DNA of 64,000 nucleotides, from NCBI RefSeq assembly GCF_035474595.1, contig NZ_DATIND010000052.1, positions 1-64,000 on the forward strand. Direction: 5' to 3'. This document shows positions 1 through 8,038 of the stretch, piece by piece. The notes under the pieces were generated by a model. That model searched no databases and was not told the DNA's origin. It saw only the letters and a list, made by a program, of their open reading frames with translations. Numbering within the stretch: position 1 is the first letter of the stretch; each line of letters opens with the position of its first letter. Source of the DNA: Longimicrobium sp. GTDB taxonomy: Bacteria; Gemmatimonadota; Gemmatimonadetes; Longimicrobiales; Longimicrobiaceae. The translations under genes were made by a program, and so were the position numbers.

Positions 1-141
1 GCTCAAGACTAGGGAGACGTCATCCTGAGGCCGGCCACAGTGCAAGCTGAATCTGCACAGGTATTTGCAGGCCGAAGGATCTATAGCCGGTGCCGCACGT
101 TCGCTGAGGAAATGCACAGCCGATCCTCGAAATCGGTATCA
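1..141. repeat. MITE-like dispersed repeat, copy 1 (partial)
   Basis: This stretch shares the blocks GACGTCATCCTGAGGCCG, GCAGGCCGAAGGATCT and a terminal ATCGGTATCA with copies at 27065-27237 and 59372-59624. The right end is recognisable near position 138. The left inverted terminus seen in the other two copies is missing or lies outside the window. No protein is supported here; short ORFs across it look like shadows. Confidence 0.6.
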
Positions 142-145
142 ATTC

Positions 146-190
146 CAAAAAACAACGGAGCCGGCGGAGGAATCTTCCTCTGCCGGCTCC
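146..190 (-). terminator. Rho-independent terminator of the lipoprotein gene
   Basis: A near-perfect hairpin has arms GGAGCCGGC (157-165) and GCCGGCTCC (182-190), with an inner GAGGAA/TTCCTC pairing. On the minus strand it is followed by a T-rich tract, the complement of the A-run at 146-155. It sits 38 bases past the stop of the minus-strand gene at 228-653. Confidence 0.85.
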
Positions 191-227
191 GCCGCATTCC
201 TGCGGGCGTGGCTACTTGGGATCGTGG

Positions 228-653
228 CTACTGGGAGTCCGTCTCCAGGAAGTAGTCGCCGTAGTCGCCCGACTGGAAGCTGGTGACCGCCAGGTAGTAC
301 GTCCCCGACGAAAGGTCCGCCGCCAGCTCGGAGAAGCCGGTGCCGCCATTGTCCTCCTCCGCGATCACGTTCCCGAACTCGTCCAGGATCTCCACGTACG
401 GATCGATCGTGTTCGAGGTCACGGAGGCGAACACCGTCCGGAAGCTGCTGACGCGGAAGCGGTAGAACTCCACCGCGCTTCCGTCGGTGAGCTGGCAGTC
501 GCCCGGATCCAGGGTGCCGCTGGCGCTGTTGCCCAGCGAGAAGCTGTGCACGCGGTCGCAGCCCAGCCGGTTGTCGTTGAAGGTGCTGCTGTCGCAGCCG
601 GACAGCAGCGCCACGGGCACCAGCAGCGCGAACAGGGAGAGGGAACGTCGCAT
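228..653 (-). CDS. Putative lipoprotein with PPC-like beta domain
   Basis: This encodes a 141-residue exported protein. The chosen start gives a signal sequence MRRSLSLFALLVPVALLSGC ending in a classical lipobox (LSGC), so the mature protein should be lipid-anchored at the Cys. A GGAGA Shine-Dalgarno lies a few bases upstream; the longer reading from position 692 has no such support. The rest is a single acidic beta-rich domain with patterns such as FYRFRVSS, DPYVEILDEFGNVIAEEDN and GTYYLAVTSF. These resemble the bacterial pre-peptidase C-terminal (PPC) jelly-roll fold seen in secreted proteins. No enzymatic motif is visible. It is monocistronic, with a strong terminator just downstream. The PPC assignment is from pattern recognition only. 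Confidence 0.75.
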   Translation of the reverse strand: MRRSLSLFALLVPVALLSGCDSSTFNDNRLGCDRVHSFSLGNSASGTLDPGDCQLTDGSAVEFYRFRVSSFRTVFASVTSNTIDPYVEILDEFGNVIAEEDNGGTGFSELAADLSSGTYYLAVTSFQSGDYGDYFLETDSQ

Positions 654-1310
654 GGGTACGTCTCCGGAAACTCGGGATGGGGGCCCGCACACCCGCGCGC
701 GGACCGACCGCGCACTCCCGGCCCATCGCCAGGTGTTTGCGCGTGCCGGAGGCGAGATTCAAGTCCCGCGCCCGCCAGGGAACCATGCGGAGAAGATCGG
801 GACCCGGGAGATGCCAAGTGGTTTCGTATCAATAAGGTAGGCGAATCACGGAGAGCGCTGCGAGATGCTTTCGCGTCCACCCCGCATCCCCCGCGATGTC
901 CCCCGCGGCGCCCGCGGAATGGCCTCCGATGGCGACGCTCGCACTCATCGCCCCCGATCTCGGGCTTCCCGATTCCACCCCTGATCCCCTACCCGCGAAG
1001 GACCTGTTGCGCGCAGGGAAGCAGAGCAAGGGAGGACGCTCTCTGCTCCTCCGCTTCTCCGCGTGAGCCCATCTTTTTCTGATCCCTGATTCACCGCCGC
1101 GCCATCGCTGGCGGGAAATCTCCAACTCCGGTGTGGAGATGGAGATGCGCCGCTGATCGATCCCGGTCCGCAAACCGCCCGCACGGCGCGTGCGTGCTGC
1201 CGTGCCGGGAATGGAACTTGCTCCCCGCACCGCCCGGCGGCGGGGATGTGCGCACCCGCCGAGAACCGGAAACATCCGGCCGCGCACCCCAACGTTCGGA
1301 GGACTTTACC
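654..1310. other. Intergenic region with one degenerate hairpin repeat
   Basis: No convincing gene is seen in these 657 bases between two divergent genes. ORFs here have shadow-like Arg/Pro-rich composition. Positions about 1005-1066 hold a degenerate member of the GCGGAG...CTCCGCGTGAG hairpin family that is better preserved at 14363, 31388, 44637 and 60970. Confidence 0.5.
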
Positions 1311-1958
1311 GTGGCCCTCACCCGGAACACGTCGCGCGCGATGCAGCGGCAGACCGACCTTGCGACCGCGGTGGCGCAGGAAAAGCTGCTCGACACCCAC
1401 GTCCGCCACGTGCTCGCCCTCGTGGAGCTGGTGAATGGACAGGTCCCGTTCGACGCCGCGCTCGACATCTACGCCCGCATCCTGCGGCTGAACCCCGAGC
1501 AGGCGCGCAACGTGGGAAGCCGCGCCTTCGCCGAGCTGGGGCGCCGCGGCGTATTGCAGGGCGGTGACGAAGTCACGCTGATGGAAGACGACGCCGCCGA
1601 CCGCGAGGACGCGCGGCGCCCGGGCACGGACGACGGCGGGCGCTTCGAGCAGGTGTTCTCGCGCGTGCGCCGCCGCATCCGCGGCCGCGTGCAGGACGAC
1701 CTGCGGCACCGCATCAACCTGGCCGCCGCCCGCGCCGAGGACGACCTCTTCGAGCAGCACGTGGCCAACGCGCTGGAGTTCGCGCGCTCGCTCTCGGCCG
1801 AGGTGCCGCTGCACGAAGCGGTGGACCTGTACCTGGAGATCATGTCGGTTCCCGAGGGCGTGTCGGACGTGGTGTTCAACCGCGCCCTGCGCCACGTGGC
1901 CGACAGCGAGCTGCCGCCGCTGGAAAGCGCCGAAGTGGCGGCGCAGACCGCCGCCTGA
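1311..1958 (+). CDS. Unknown protein with a duplicated alpha-helical motif
   Basis: This is a 215-residue soluble protein of unknown function. The GTG start at 1311 is chosen because GGAGG lies 8 bases upstream (1298-1302) and the upstream reading has low-complexity composition. Two segments resemble each other. The first contains HVRHVLALVELVNGQVPFDA and then LDIYARIL; the second contains HVANALEFARSLSAEVPLHE and then VDLYLEIM. Each is followed by a V..RA motif. They are separated by a charged, Arg/Asp-rich linker. This suggests an internal duplication of a helical domain of about 55 residues. There is no signal peptide or membrane segment. I do not recognise the family, and the neighbours give no clue. 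Confidence 0.7.
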   Translation: MALTRNTSRAMQRQTDLATAVAQEKLLDTHVRHVLALVELVNGQVPFDAALDIYARILRLNPEQARNVGSRAFAELGRRGVLQGGDEVTLMEDDAADREDARRPGTDDGGRFEQVFSRVRRRIRGRVQDDLRHRINLAAARAEDDLFEQHVANALEFARSLSAEVPLHEAVDLYLEIMSVPEGVSDVVFNRALRHVADSELPPLESAEVAAQTAA

Positions 1959-2185
1959 GGACCGACGGAGGCGCTCCGCTGACGCGGCGGGGCGCCGGCA
2001 GGGTTGGGGGTGACGTGCGAAACCCTTCGCGCGTCGCTATCTTGCGCAACGTGATTCTGGCGTTCGGCACCGAAACTGCATATTCCTAACGGAGTATCGC
2101 ACCAACGGAACCGCGGGCGCGCACGGCGAACGGGCCGCACCGGCGCGGGAGAAGCGTCCTCCCGCACGCCGGCCGATGGAGGGGC

Positions 2186-2665
2186 ATGGGGGGCACGTGG
2201 GGGGGCATCGTGTGGTCGGGATTCGTCGCGGGCGTGCTCGCGGCGTCCGTCCTGTGGCTGTTCCGCACTCTTGGTCTTACCCGGCTCAGTGCCACTGGCC
2301 AGCTCGGCTGCCTCTTCTACGACGACCCTCGCCTGCCCATGGCCGAGACCCTCGGCTTCGGGCTGTTCCTGGCGCTCCACGCCACGCTGCTGGCCGCGCT
2401 CTTCGTGGCCGTGCTGCGTGCCGTGGGCGGCCCCGGTTGGGGCACCGGCGTGGGGATCGGGGGAGTGTTCGGCGCCCTGCTGGCCGCCGCGCTTCCCTGG
2501 CTGGCCAAGGCCAGCCGCTGCGTGCGCATGGGCCGCGTTCCCGCGCCCGGGCACCTGGGGTTCGAGTGGGGGCAGGCCACGCCGGTGGCGCTGATCGCCG
2601 GATACGCGGTTTACGGAGGCGTGCTGGGAGCCGTGCTGAACGCCCTGTCCACCCGCGCCCCCTGA
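2186..2665 (+). CDS. Unknown integral membrane protein
   Basis: This is a 159-residue hydrophobic protein with about four predicted membrane segments, near residues 8-28, 52-75, 82-108 and 128-152. A GGAGGGG ribosome-binding site lies directly before the ATG at 2186, which decides this start over an overlapping ATG ten bases earlier in another frame. A loop between the last two segments carries conserved-looking charged residues (KASRCVRMGRVPAPGHLGFEWG). The family is not recognised. It is monocistronic between an unknown gene and the first poly-proline outer-membrane gene. Confidence 0.65.
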   Translation: MGGTWGGIVWSGFVAGVLAASVLWLFRTLGLTRLSATGQLGCLFYDDPRLPMAETLGFGLFLALHATLLAALFVAVLRAVGGPGWGTGVGIGGVFGALLAAALPWLAKASRCVRMGRVPAPGHLGFEWGQATPVALIAGYAVYGGVLGAVLNALSTRAP

Positions 2666-2844
2666 ACGGGCGCCGAAACGCGAGAGGAGGTGCGCCGCAC
2701 GAGCCGTGACGGGAGGGGGAGGCCGGGTTTCGGCAGGCTCCCCGGAAGCAGGTGTGCTGTGTGTGGTCGGGAACGTGTGTTGGCGGGCACCCCGTGCGCA
2801 ACGCGACGGAAAAGGGGCCCAATCACCTGGTTCGGAGAGGACTC

Positions 2845-4002
2845 ATGAAACGAACGCTCACATCCGCCCTTGCGGCCGTGATGCTGGCGTCGGCGGCGGG
2901 GCATGCGCGCGCGCAGGACATGGGAGACATGACCGTGCGCACCGCGCCCCAGTTCGACATCGGCATCTTCGGCGGCGGTGCGTGGACCAGCAGCTGGTTC
3001 ACCATCGGCGACAACGGGTACAAGCCGGGCTTCTCGCCGGTGTTCGGCGCCGAGGCCACCTTCTGGCTGAGCCCCACCTTCGGGCTCCGGCTGGACGGGA
3101 AGTACTTCCCCACCAAGCTGCCGCAGAACAGCGACACGTTCACCAGCGACCGCTGGCTGAACAACATGTGGACGTACGACCTGGACCTGATGTGGCGGCC
3201 GCTGTTCTGGTCGTCGAACAACGCGTGGCTCAGCTCGCTCTACCTGTTCCTGGGCGGCGGCGGTCTGACCTCGGACCCGGTCGGCGACCGCTCGTGCCTG
3301 GCGACCGTGCTGTTCCTGGCCAACGGGGTCTGCGTGCCCGACAGCCGTGACATCGGCACGGTGGGCCAGGGCGTCGCGGGTCTCGGCATCGACGTGTTCC
3401 CCATCACCCCGGGGATCGGCATCTTCCTCGAGGGCGGCGTGCACGGCTACGACTCGCCGGCGCACGTGAGCGAGAACGCGCAGAACGCGGAAGACAAGTT
3501 CGCCTTCACGCCGTACGCGGTGCTGGGGCTGAAGGTCGGGTTCGGCAACATCATTCCGCCGCCGCCCCCGCCGCCTCCCCCGCCGCCGCCGCCCCCGCCG
3601 CCGCCTCCTCCGCCGCCGCCTCCGCCGGTGCAGGAGATGCAGACGATCAACGTCTGCGTGCTGCAGAACGGGCAGCTGACGAACGTGCAGGCGCAGTACA
3701 ACCCGGCGACCGGCGACACCACCGGCGTGCCGATGGTCACCGAGGGCTACGCGGCCAACGCCACGTGGTACATCAACAACGAGCCGGTCACCTTCAACGG
3801 CCGCCGCTACGTGAAGTACGGGCTGCCGCGGGTGCTGGGTGTCACCGAGGTCTCGAGCGCGGGCACCTACCAGGGTGTGCCGGTGTTCGCCGAGACCGGC
3901 GCGAACATGGCGCGTCCGGACGTGATCTACGTGCCGGTGCGCACGGGCTGCGAGTTCCAGCCCTACCAGGTCGAGGTGAAGGCCGGCGCGGTCCGCGGCT
4001 GA
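2845..4002 (+). CDS. Outer-membrane beta-barrel protein with 24-proline linker (paralogue 1)
   Basis: This is a 385-residue exported protein. The signal peptide MKRTLTSALAAVMLASAAGHARAQ ends in ARA-Q, and the ATG at 2845 is preceded by GGAGAGGA. Residues about 30-237 have alternating aromatic/hydrophobic strands (GIFGGGAWTSSW, FWLSPTFGLRLDGKYF, YAVLGLKVGFG) typical of a small outer-membrane beta-barrel. An uninterrupted run of 24 prolines (3556-3627) follows, then a C-terminal domain of about 120 residues with motifs NNEPVTFNGRRYVKYGLPRV and RPDVIYVPV. The layout recalls OmpA-type proteins (barrel, proline hinge, periplasmic domain), but the C-terminal domain is not an obvious OmpA peptidoglycan-binding domain. 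The proline run should need EF-P for efficient translation. A near-copy lies at 4585-5733. Confidence 0.85.
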   Translation: MKRTLTSALAAVMLASAAGHARAQDMGDMTVRTAPQFDIGIFGGGAWTSSWFTIGDNGYKPGFSPVFGAEATFWLSPTFGLRLDGKYFPTKLPQNSDTFTSDRWLNNMWTYDLDLMWRPLFWSSNNAWLSSLYLFLGGGGLTSDPVGDRSCLATVLFLANGVCVPDSRDIGTVGQGVAGLGIDVFPITPGIGIFLEGGVHGYDSPAHVSENAQNAEDKFAFTPYAVLGLKVGFGNIIPPPPPPPPPPPPPPPPPPPPPPPPVQEMQTINVCVLQNGQLTNVQAQYNPATGDTTGVPMVTEGYAANATWYINNEPVTFNGRRYVKYGLPRVLGVTEVSSAGTYQGVPVFAETGANMARPDVIYVPVRTGCEFQPYQVEVKAGAVRG

Positions 4003-4024
4003 TCGCAATCGCCTGACGTGACGG

Positions 4025-4056
4025 AAGGGCGCCTCCGCGAGGGGGCGCCCTTTCGT
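4025..4056 (+). terminator. Rho-independent terminator after paralogue 1
   Basis: The hairpin GGGCGCC/GGCGCCC (4027-4033 and 4044-4050) is followed by TTTCGTCG. The flanking text CTGACGTGACGGAAGGGCG is repeated after paralogue 2, so the terminator was duplicated with the gene. Confidence 0.8.
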
Positions 4057-4584
4057 CGTCTGCTCCGGAGTGCGGAAGTGCGGAGGCGGTGATATTCCGG
4101 GCTGTACATTGTCGTTATGCGGAGCGTTGGGGGATCACCGCTGTGCCTCCCGATTCAGGAATCTTCCCGCATGAGCGCCTGGAATGATGCTCCCGCTCCC
4201 GGCTGCTGGACTGCGACGTAATACGGTGCCACATTGCGGTGGTGCAGTGAAGGCACGGAATCCGGGCAGCGGCGGGAGAGGCATTCATGCCCCATTCCGA
4301 TGCCATTCTGGCGTGGACGGGCGTGTCTTTTCCTGCATCGGGCTCGCATCGAGACGGGGGAGGAGGGGCCTGATAGCACCACCGTGTTCACTCCGCCGTA
4401 AATGTGGAAAACTTTCGATGTTCTTTCATGGACCGAACTTAGGTGTGGCGCGGCGTCGGGGCGGGCGGCCCGTGTGCAATTTTGGAGAAAGCATGGCATT
4501 TTTCTTGTATGGCCGTGTGGCGATGTACTGCTCGCCCCTGGACGCGGGGCTGGGCGTGCGTTTCACCCTCCTTAGGAGAAAGCG
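4057..4584. other. Intergenic spacer between the duplicated barrel genes
   Basis: No coding region is supported in these 528 bases, which are visibly more AT-rich than the flanks. A short GGAGTGCGGAAGTGCGGAGG repeat lies at 4067-4087 and belongs to the intergenic GCACT/GTACT repeat style. The promoter of the second paralogue is expected here, but I cannot fix its boxes. AGGAGA lies eight bases before the 4585 start. Confidence 0.45.
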
Positions 4585-5733
4585 ATGAGAAAACTCGCAA
4601 CGTCAGCGCTCGCAGCCGCGCTGGTGGTGGCGGGGGCGGCGGGGCAGGCGCGGGCGCAGGACATGACCGTGCGCACGGCGCCTCAGTTCGACCTCGGCAT
4701 CTTCGGCGGCGGTGCGTGGACCAGCAGCTGGTTCAGCATCGGTGACAACGGCTACAAGCCGGGCTTCTCGCCGGTGTTCGGCGCCGAGGCCACCTTCTGG
4801 CTGAGCCCCACCTTCGGCCTGCGGCTGGACGGGAAGTACTTCCCCACCAAGCTGCCCCAGAACAGCGACACGTTCACCAGCGACCGCTGGCTGAACAACA
4901 TGTGGACGTACGACCTGGACCTGATGTGGCGGCCGCTGTTCTGGTCGTCGAACAACGCGTGGCTCAGCTCGCTCTACCTGTTCGTGGGTGGCGGCGGTCT
5001 GACCTCGGACCCGGTCGGCGACCGCTCGTGCCTGGCGACCGCGCTGTTCCTGGCCAACGGGGTCTGCGTGCCCGACAGCCGTGACATCGGCACGGTGGGC
5101 CAGGGCGTCGCGGGTCTCGGTATCGACGTGTTCCCCATCACCCCGGGGATCGGCATCTTCCTCGAGGGCGGCGTGCACGGCTACGACTCGCCGGCGCACG
5201 TGAACGAGAACGCGCAGAACGCGGAAGACAAGTTCGCCTTCACGCCGTACGCGGTGCTGGGGCTGAAGGTCGGGTTCGGCAACATCATTCCGCCGCCGCC
5301 CCCGCCCCCGCCCCCGCCGCCGCCGCCCCCGCCGCCGCCCCCGCCGCCGCCCCCGGCGGTCGTGGAGACGACGACTCCGGTGACGGTGTGCGTGGTGCAG
5401 AACGGCTCGCTCACGACCGTGTCGGGCACGTACAACACGGCCACGGGTGACACCACCGGCCTGCCGATGGCCGAGGCGAATGCCCAGAGCGCGACCTGGT
5501 TCATCAACAACGAGCCGGTGACGTTCAACGGCCGCCGCTACGTGAAGTACGGCCTGCCGCGCGTGCTGAACGTGGGCGACGTCAACAGCGTCGGCACGTA
5601 CCAGGGTGTGTCGGTGTTCGCGGAGCCCAGTGCCAACGCCCAGCGTCCGGACGTGATCTACGTCCCGGTCGGGTCGCGGTGCGAGTTCCAGCCGTACCAG
5701 GTGGAGCAGAAGGCCGGCGCGGTCCGCGGGTAA
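4585..5733 (+). CDS. Outer-membrane beta-barrel protein with 22-proline linker (paralogue 2)
   Basis: This is a 382-residue tandem paralogue of the 2845-4002 product, with the same three-part layout. The signal peptide ends ARAQ, a barrel domain follows, then 22 prolines in a row (5290-5355) and a C-terminal domain. I count only five substitutions and one three-residue indel between the two barrels over about 208 residues. The C-terminal domains differ at about one third of positions yet keep NNEPVTFNGRRYVKYGLPRV and CEFQPYQVE. The start is supported by AGGAGA upstream. The product should lie in the outer membrane with the C-terminal domain in the periplasm or outside; the orientation is not clear. 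It is monocistronic, with its own terminator. Confidence 0.85.
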   Translation: MRKLATSALAAALVVAGAAGQARAQDMTVRTAPQFDLGIFGGGAWTSSWFSIGDNGYKPGFSPVFGAEATFWLSPTFGLRLDGKYFPTKLPQNSDTFTSDRWLNNMWTYDLDLMWRPLFWSSNNAWLSSLYLFVGGGGLTSDPVGDRSCLATALFLANGVCVPDSRDIGTVGQGVAGLGIDVFPITPGIGIFLEGGVHGYDSPAHVNENAQNAEDKFAFTPYAVLGLKVGFGNIIPPPPPPPPPPPPPPPPPPPPPPAVVETTTPVTVCVVQNGSLTTVSGTYNTATGDTTGLPMAEANAQSATWFINNEPVTFNGRRYVKYGLPRVLNVGDVNSVGTYQGVSVFAEPSANAQRPDVIYVPVGSRCEFQPYQVEQKAGAVRG

Positions 5734-5762
5734 CCGCGGTCGCAACAGCCTGACGTGACGGA

Positions 5763-5796
5763 AGGGCGTCCCCCGCGAGGGGGGCGCCCTTCCGGC
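5763..5796 (+). terminator. Rho-independent terminator after paralogue 2
   Basis: The hairpin GGGCGTCCCCC/GGGGGGCGCCC sits in a flank (CTGACGTGACGGAAGGGCG) shared with the terminator of paralogue 1. The T-tract is short. Confidence 0.7.
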
Positions 5797-5854
5797 GTTC
5801 AACGGAATGAGTACGAAAGTACAAACCTGCGGAAGTTGGATGAGGCTCCTCATC

Positions 5855-5957
5855 GCACTCACGCACTCACGCACTCACGCACTCACGCACTCACGCACTC
5901 ACGCACTCACGCACTGCGGTCCCGTACTTCCGTACTCTCGTACTTTCGTACTCGCCC
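5855..5957. repeat. Tandem octamer array GCACTCAC x7 plus CGTACTT-type units
   Basis: Seven full copies of the octamer GCACTCAC start at 5855, 5863, 5871, 5879, 5887, 5895 and 5903, followed by a partial unit. Positions 5932-5957 then hold degenerate CGTACTTC/CGTACTCT units. The array lies 70-170 bases before the rpiA start. Translated upstream extensions of rpiA through it are low-complexity and not credible. Similar units precede udk and purE. Confidence 0.9.
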
Positions 5958-6024
5958 GCCGCAAGTACATTGTGGCGCGGCACACGGAATCTGCGACTCA
6001 CACCCAGAGACGGCGGCGAGGCCG

Positions 6025-6747
6025 ATGGACGTGGCGGGCGGCGGCGCGGAGGCGCTGAAGCGGAAGGCGGCGGAGCGGGCGGCGGAATGGATCCGCGACG
6101 GGATGACGCTGGGGCTGGGCACCGGCTCCACCGTGCGCCACCTCCTGGACGTGATCGCGGAGCGGCGCGCGGCCGGCGAGTGGGCCGGCATCGTGGGCGT
6201 GCCGACCTCCGTCGACACGGAGCGCCGTGCGCGCTCTCTCGGCATCCCCCTGGCCACGCTGGCCGAGCGGCCGCGGATCGACCTCACCATCGACGGGGCC
6301 GACGAGGTGGATCCCGGGCTGCGGCTGATCAAGGGGCTGGGCGGCGCGCTGCTGCGCGAGAAGATCGTGGCCGCGGCCAGCCGGCAGCTGGTGATCGTGG
6401 CGGATGATTCCAAGGTGGTCGCGCGCCTGGGGACGAAGGCGCCGCTCCCGGTGGAGGTGGACCCGTTCGGCGAGCCGGTGCAGCCGGACTTCCTCCGCGG
6501 GCTGGGGTGCGAGCCCGTGCTGCGCACCGGGGCGGACGGCGCGCCGTACGTGACCGACGGCGGCAACCACATCCTGGACTGCCGCTTCGCCAGCGGCATC
6601 GCCGACGCGGAGATGCTGGAGCGCTCGCTGGCGCTGCGCCCGGGGATCGTGGAGTCCGGGCTGTTCCTGGGGATGGCCACGGCGGCGGTGATCGCCGGCG
6701 CGGGCGGCGTCCGGGTGATGGAGCGCGGGGGGGAGGCCACGTCATGA
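6025..6747 (+). CDS. rpiA: Ribose-5-phosphate isomerase A
   Basis: This is a 240-residue cytosolic enzyme interconverting ribose 5-phosphate and ribulose 5-phosphate in the non-oxidative pentose phosphate pathway. RpiA-family signatures are clear: GLGTGSTV near residue 30, the IDGADEVD active-site segment, GGALLREKIVA, and DGGNHILDC near the C-terminus. The length is typical. The ATG at 6025 is chosen because the domain begins right after it, although a longer in-frame reading runs back through the tandem repeat. It overlaps rpe by ATGA, so the two pentose phosphate enzymes form an operon. Confidence 0.95.
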   Translation: MDVAGGGAEALKRKAAERAAEWIRDGMTLGLGTGSTVRHLLDVIAERRAAGEWAGIVGVPTSVDTERRARSLGIPLATLAERPRIDLTIDGADEVDPGLRLIKGLGGALLREKIVAAASRQLVIVADDSKVVARLGTKAPLPVEVDPFGEPVQPDFLRGLGCEPVLRTGADGAPYVTDGGNHILDCRFASGIADAEMLERSLALRPGIVESGLFLGMATAAVIAGAGGVRVMERGGEATS

Positions 6748-7424
6748 GGCAGGTGAAGCTGGCTCCGTCGATCCTCTCCGCGGACTTCACGCGGCTGGGC
6801 GAGCAGATCCGCGAGGCGGAGGAGGGCGGCGCGGACTGGATCCACGTGGACGTGATGGATGGACACTTCGTTCCCAACATCACCATCGGCCCGCTGATCG
6901 CCGCCGCGGCGAAGCGCTCGACCTCGCGGGTGATCGACGTGCACCTGATGATCGAGCACCCGGAGCGGTACGTGGAGGCGTTCGCCAGGGCCGGCGCCGA
7001 CCATCTCGTCGTTCACGTGGAGACCTGCCCGCACCTGCACCGCACCGTGCAGCAGATCCGCGAGCTGGGGGTGAAGCCGGGGGTGACGCTGAACCCCGCC
7101 ACCCCGGCCGAGGCGCTGGGCGAGATCCTGCCGTACGTGGACCTGGTGCTGGTGATGTCGGTGAACCCCGGCTTCGGCGGGCAGTCGTACATCCCCACCA
7201 GCACCGCCAAGATCGCCAGGATCCGCCGGATGCTGGACGAGCGCGGGCTGACCGACGTGGAGCTGGAGGTGGACGGCGGCATTGGCCCCGACAACGCCGC
7301 CGCCGTGGTGCGCGCCGGCGCGACGGCGCTCGTGGCCGGCTCGGCGGTGTACAACACCCACGCGTCGGTCGCCGAGAACCTGCGGCGCCTGCGCGAGGCG
7401 GCGGAGAGCGCCCTCCAGTCGTAA
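6744..7424 (+). CDS. rpe: Ribulose-phosphate 3-epimerase
   Basis: This is a 226-residue TIM-barrel enzyme interconverting ribulose 5-phosphate and xylulose 5-phosphate. Visible motifs are LAPSILSADF at the N-terminus, the metal/active-site segment HVDVMDGHFVPN, DVHLMIEHPE, LVMSVNPGFGGQ and the phosphate-binding VDGGIG. The ATG overlaps the rpiA stop (ATGA), giving translational coupling. tRNA-Leu follows 41 bases downstream. Confidence 0.96.
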   Translation: MRQVKLAPSILSADFTRLGEQIREAEEGGADWIHVDVMDGHFVPNITIGPLIAAAAKRSTSRVIDVHLMIEHPERYVEAFARAGADHLVVHVETCPHLHRTVQQIRELGVKPGVTLNPATPAEALGEILPYVDLVLVMSVNPGFGGQSYIPTSTAKIARIRRMLDERGLTDVELEVDGGIGPDNAAAVVRAGATALVAGSAVYNTHASVAENLRRLREAAESALQS

Positions 7425-7465
7425 CGATGGACCGCTCCGCTGGCGCCGCTTATCTTTGCTCCGCC

Positions 7466-7548
7466 GCCGGGATGGCGAAATCGGTAAACGCGGCGCACTT
7501 AAAATGCGCTGGGCACCACCCTTGGGGGTTCGAGTCCCCCTCCCGGCA
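7466..7548 (+). tRNA. tRNA-Leu (anticodon UAA)
   Basis: This 83-base class II tRNA has acceptor arms GCCGGGA (7466-7472) and TCCCGGC (7541-7547) with discriminator A. The anticodon is TAA inside CACTTAAAATG. There is a long variable arm (GGGCACCACCCTTGG) and the T-loop GGGTTCGAGTCCC. CCA is not encoded. Confidence 0.95.
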
Positions 7549-8038
7549 CTTCTTTCGACATGAAGCCCTCGCAAGCTCACCGCTCGCGGGGGTTTCCTGC
7601 GTTCGATGGGCGTTGGGCGAGCGTCCGGAACGGACTTCTTGACAGAGGAAGGGCATTGCACCATTTTGCAGAAATCTTCAACATGCGTCTGAAAACGTTA
7701 GGAGCGCCTCGGGGGCGGGCCTGGGCCGGCGCCGGGGGCGCCTGCCCGTGTTTTCCCAGGTTTCATGCGGGTGTACGCCGCGCGCACTTGCCGTGTGCGG
7801 CGCTTTGGGCTACCTTCCGACCCTGACGGACCCCCCGGCCAATTCTGAGTCGCCGCCGTACCCGCGCCTCGCGGCCCGGTCCCGATTTCCGCGTTTCTTC
7901 TCCGTTCTCAGCAGCAATCGCCTTGGCTTTACCGGCACCCACGCACGTGCACTCCGGCCGCGCCGCGGCCGTCCCGAGCCACGCAGGTGTGCCGCGCTCA
8001 CCCCGCCCGCACCAGGGCACCGCCTCCGGGAGGAGTGA
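7549..8038. other. Long leader region upstream of the alpha-oxoamine synthase gene
   Basis: No gene is seen in these 490 bases. A consensus -35 box TTGACA lies at 7639-7644 with a weak -10 candidate (CATTTT at 7662-7667, spacer 17) in a locally AT-richer stretch. If it is used, the transcript would have a leader of about 370 bases. The rest is GC-rich with no recognised riboswitch. Confidence 0.35.

Noticed and set aside
829-1287. 152-residue minus-strand ORF in the spacer before 1311
   Set aside because: No ribosome-binding site, Arg-rich low-complexity composition, and overlap with a degenerate hairpin repeat.
3447-3740. Poly-glycine ORF on the minus strand
   Set aside because: It is the antisense of the proline-codon run in the outer-membrane gene.
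5855-5918. CRISPR array
   Set aside because: The repeats are contiguous 8-mers without spacers, and no cas genes are present.
5755-6024. N-terminal extension of rpiA rich in THALTHSRTHAL
   Set aside because: It is the translation of the octamer array and flank. The RpiA domain starts after ATG 6025, and no family member has such an extension.
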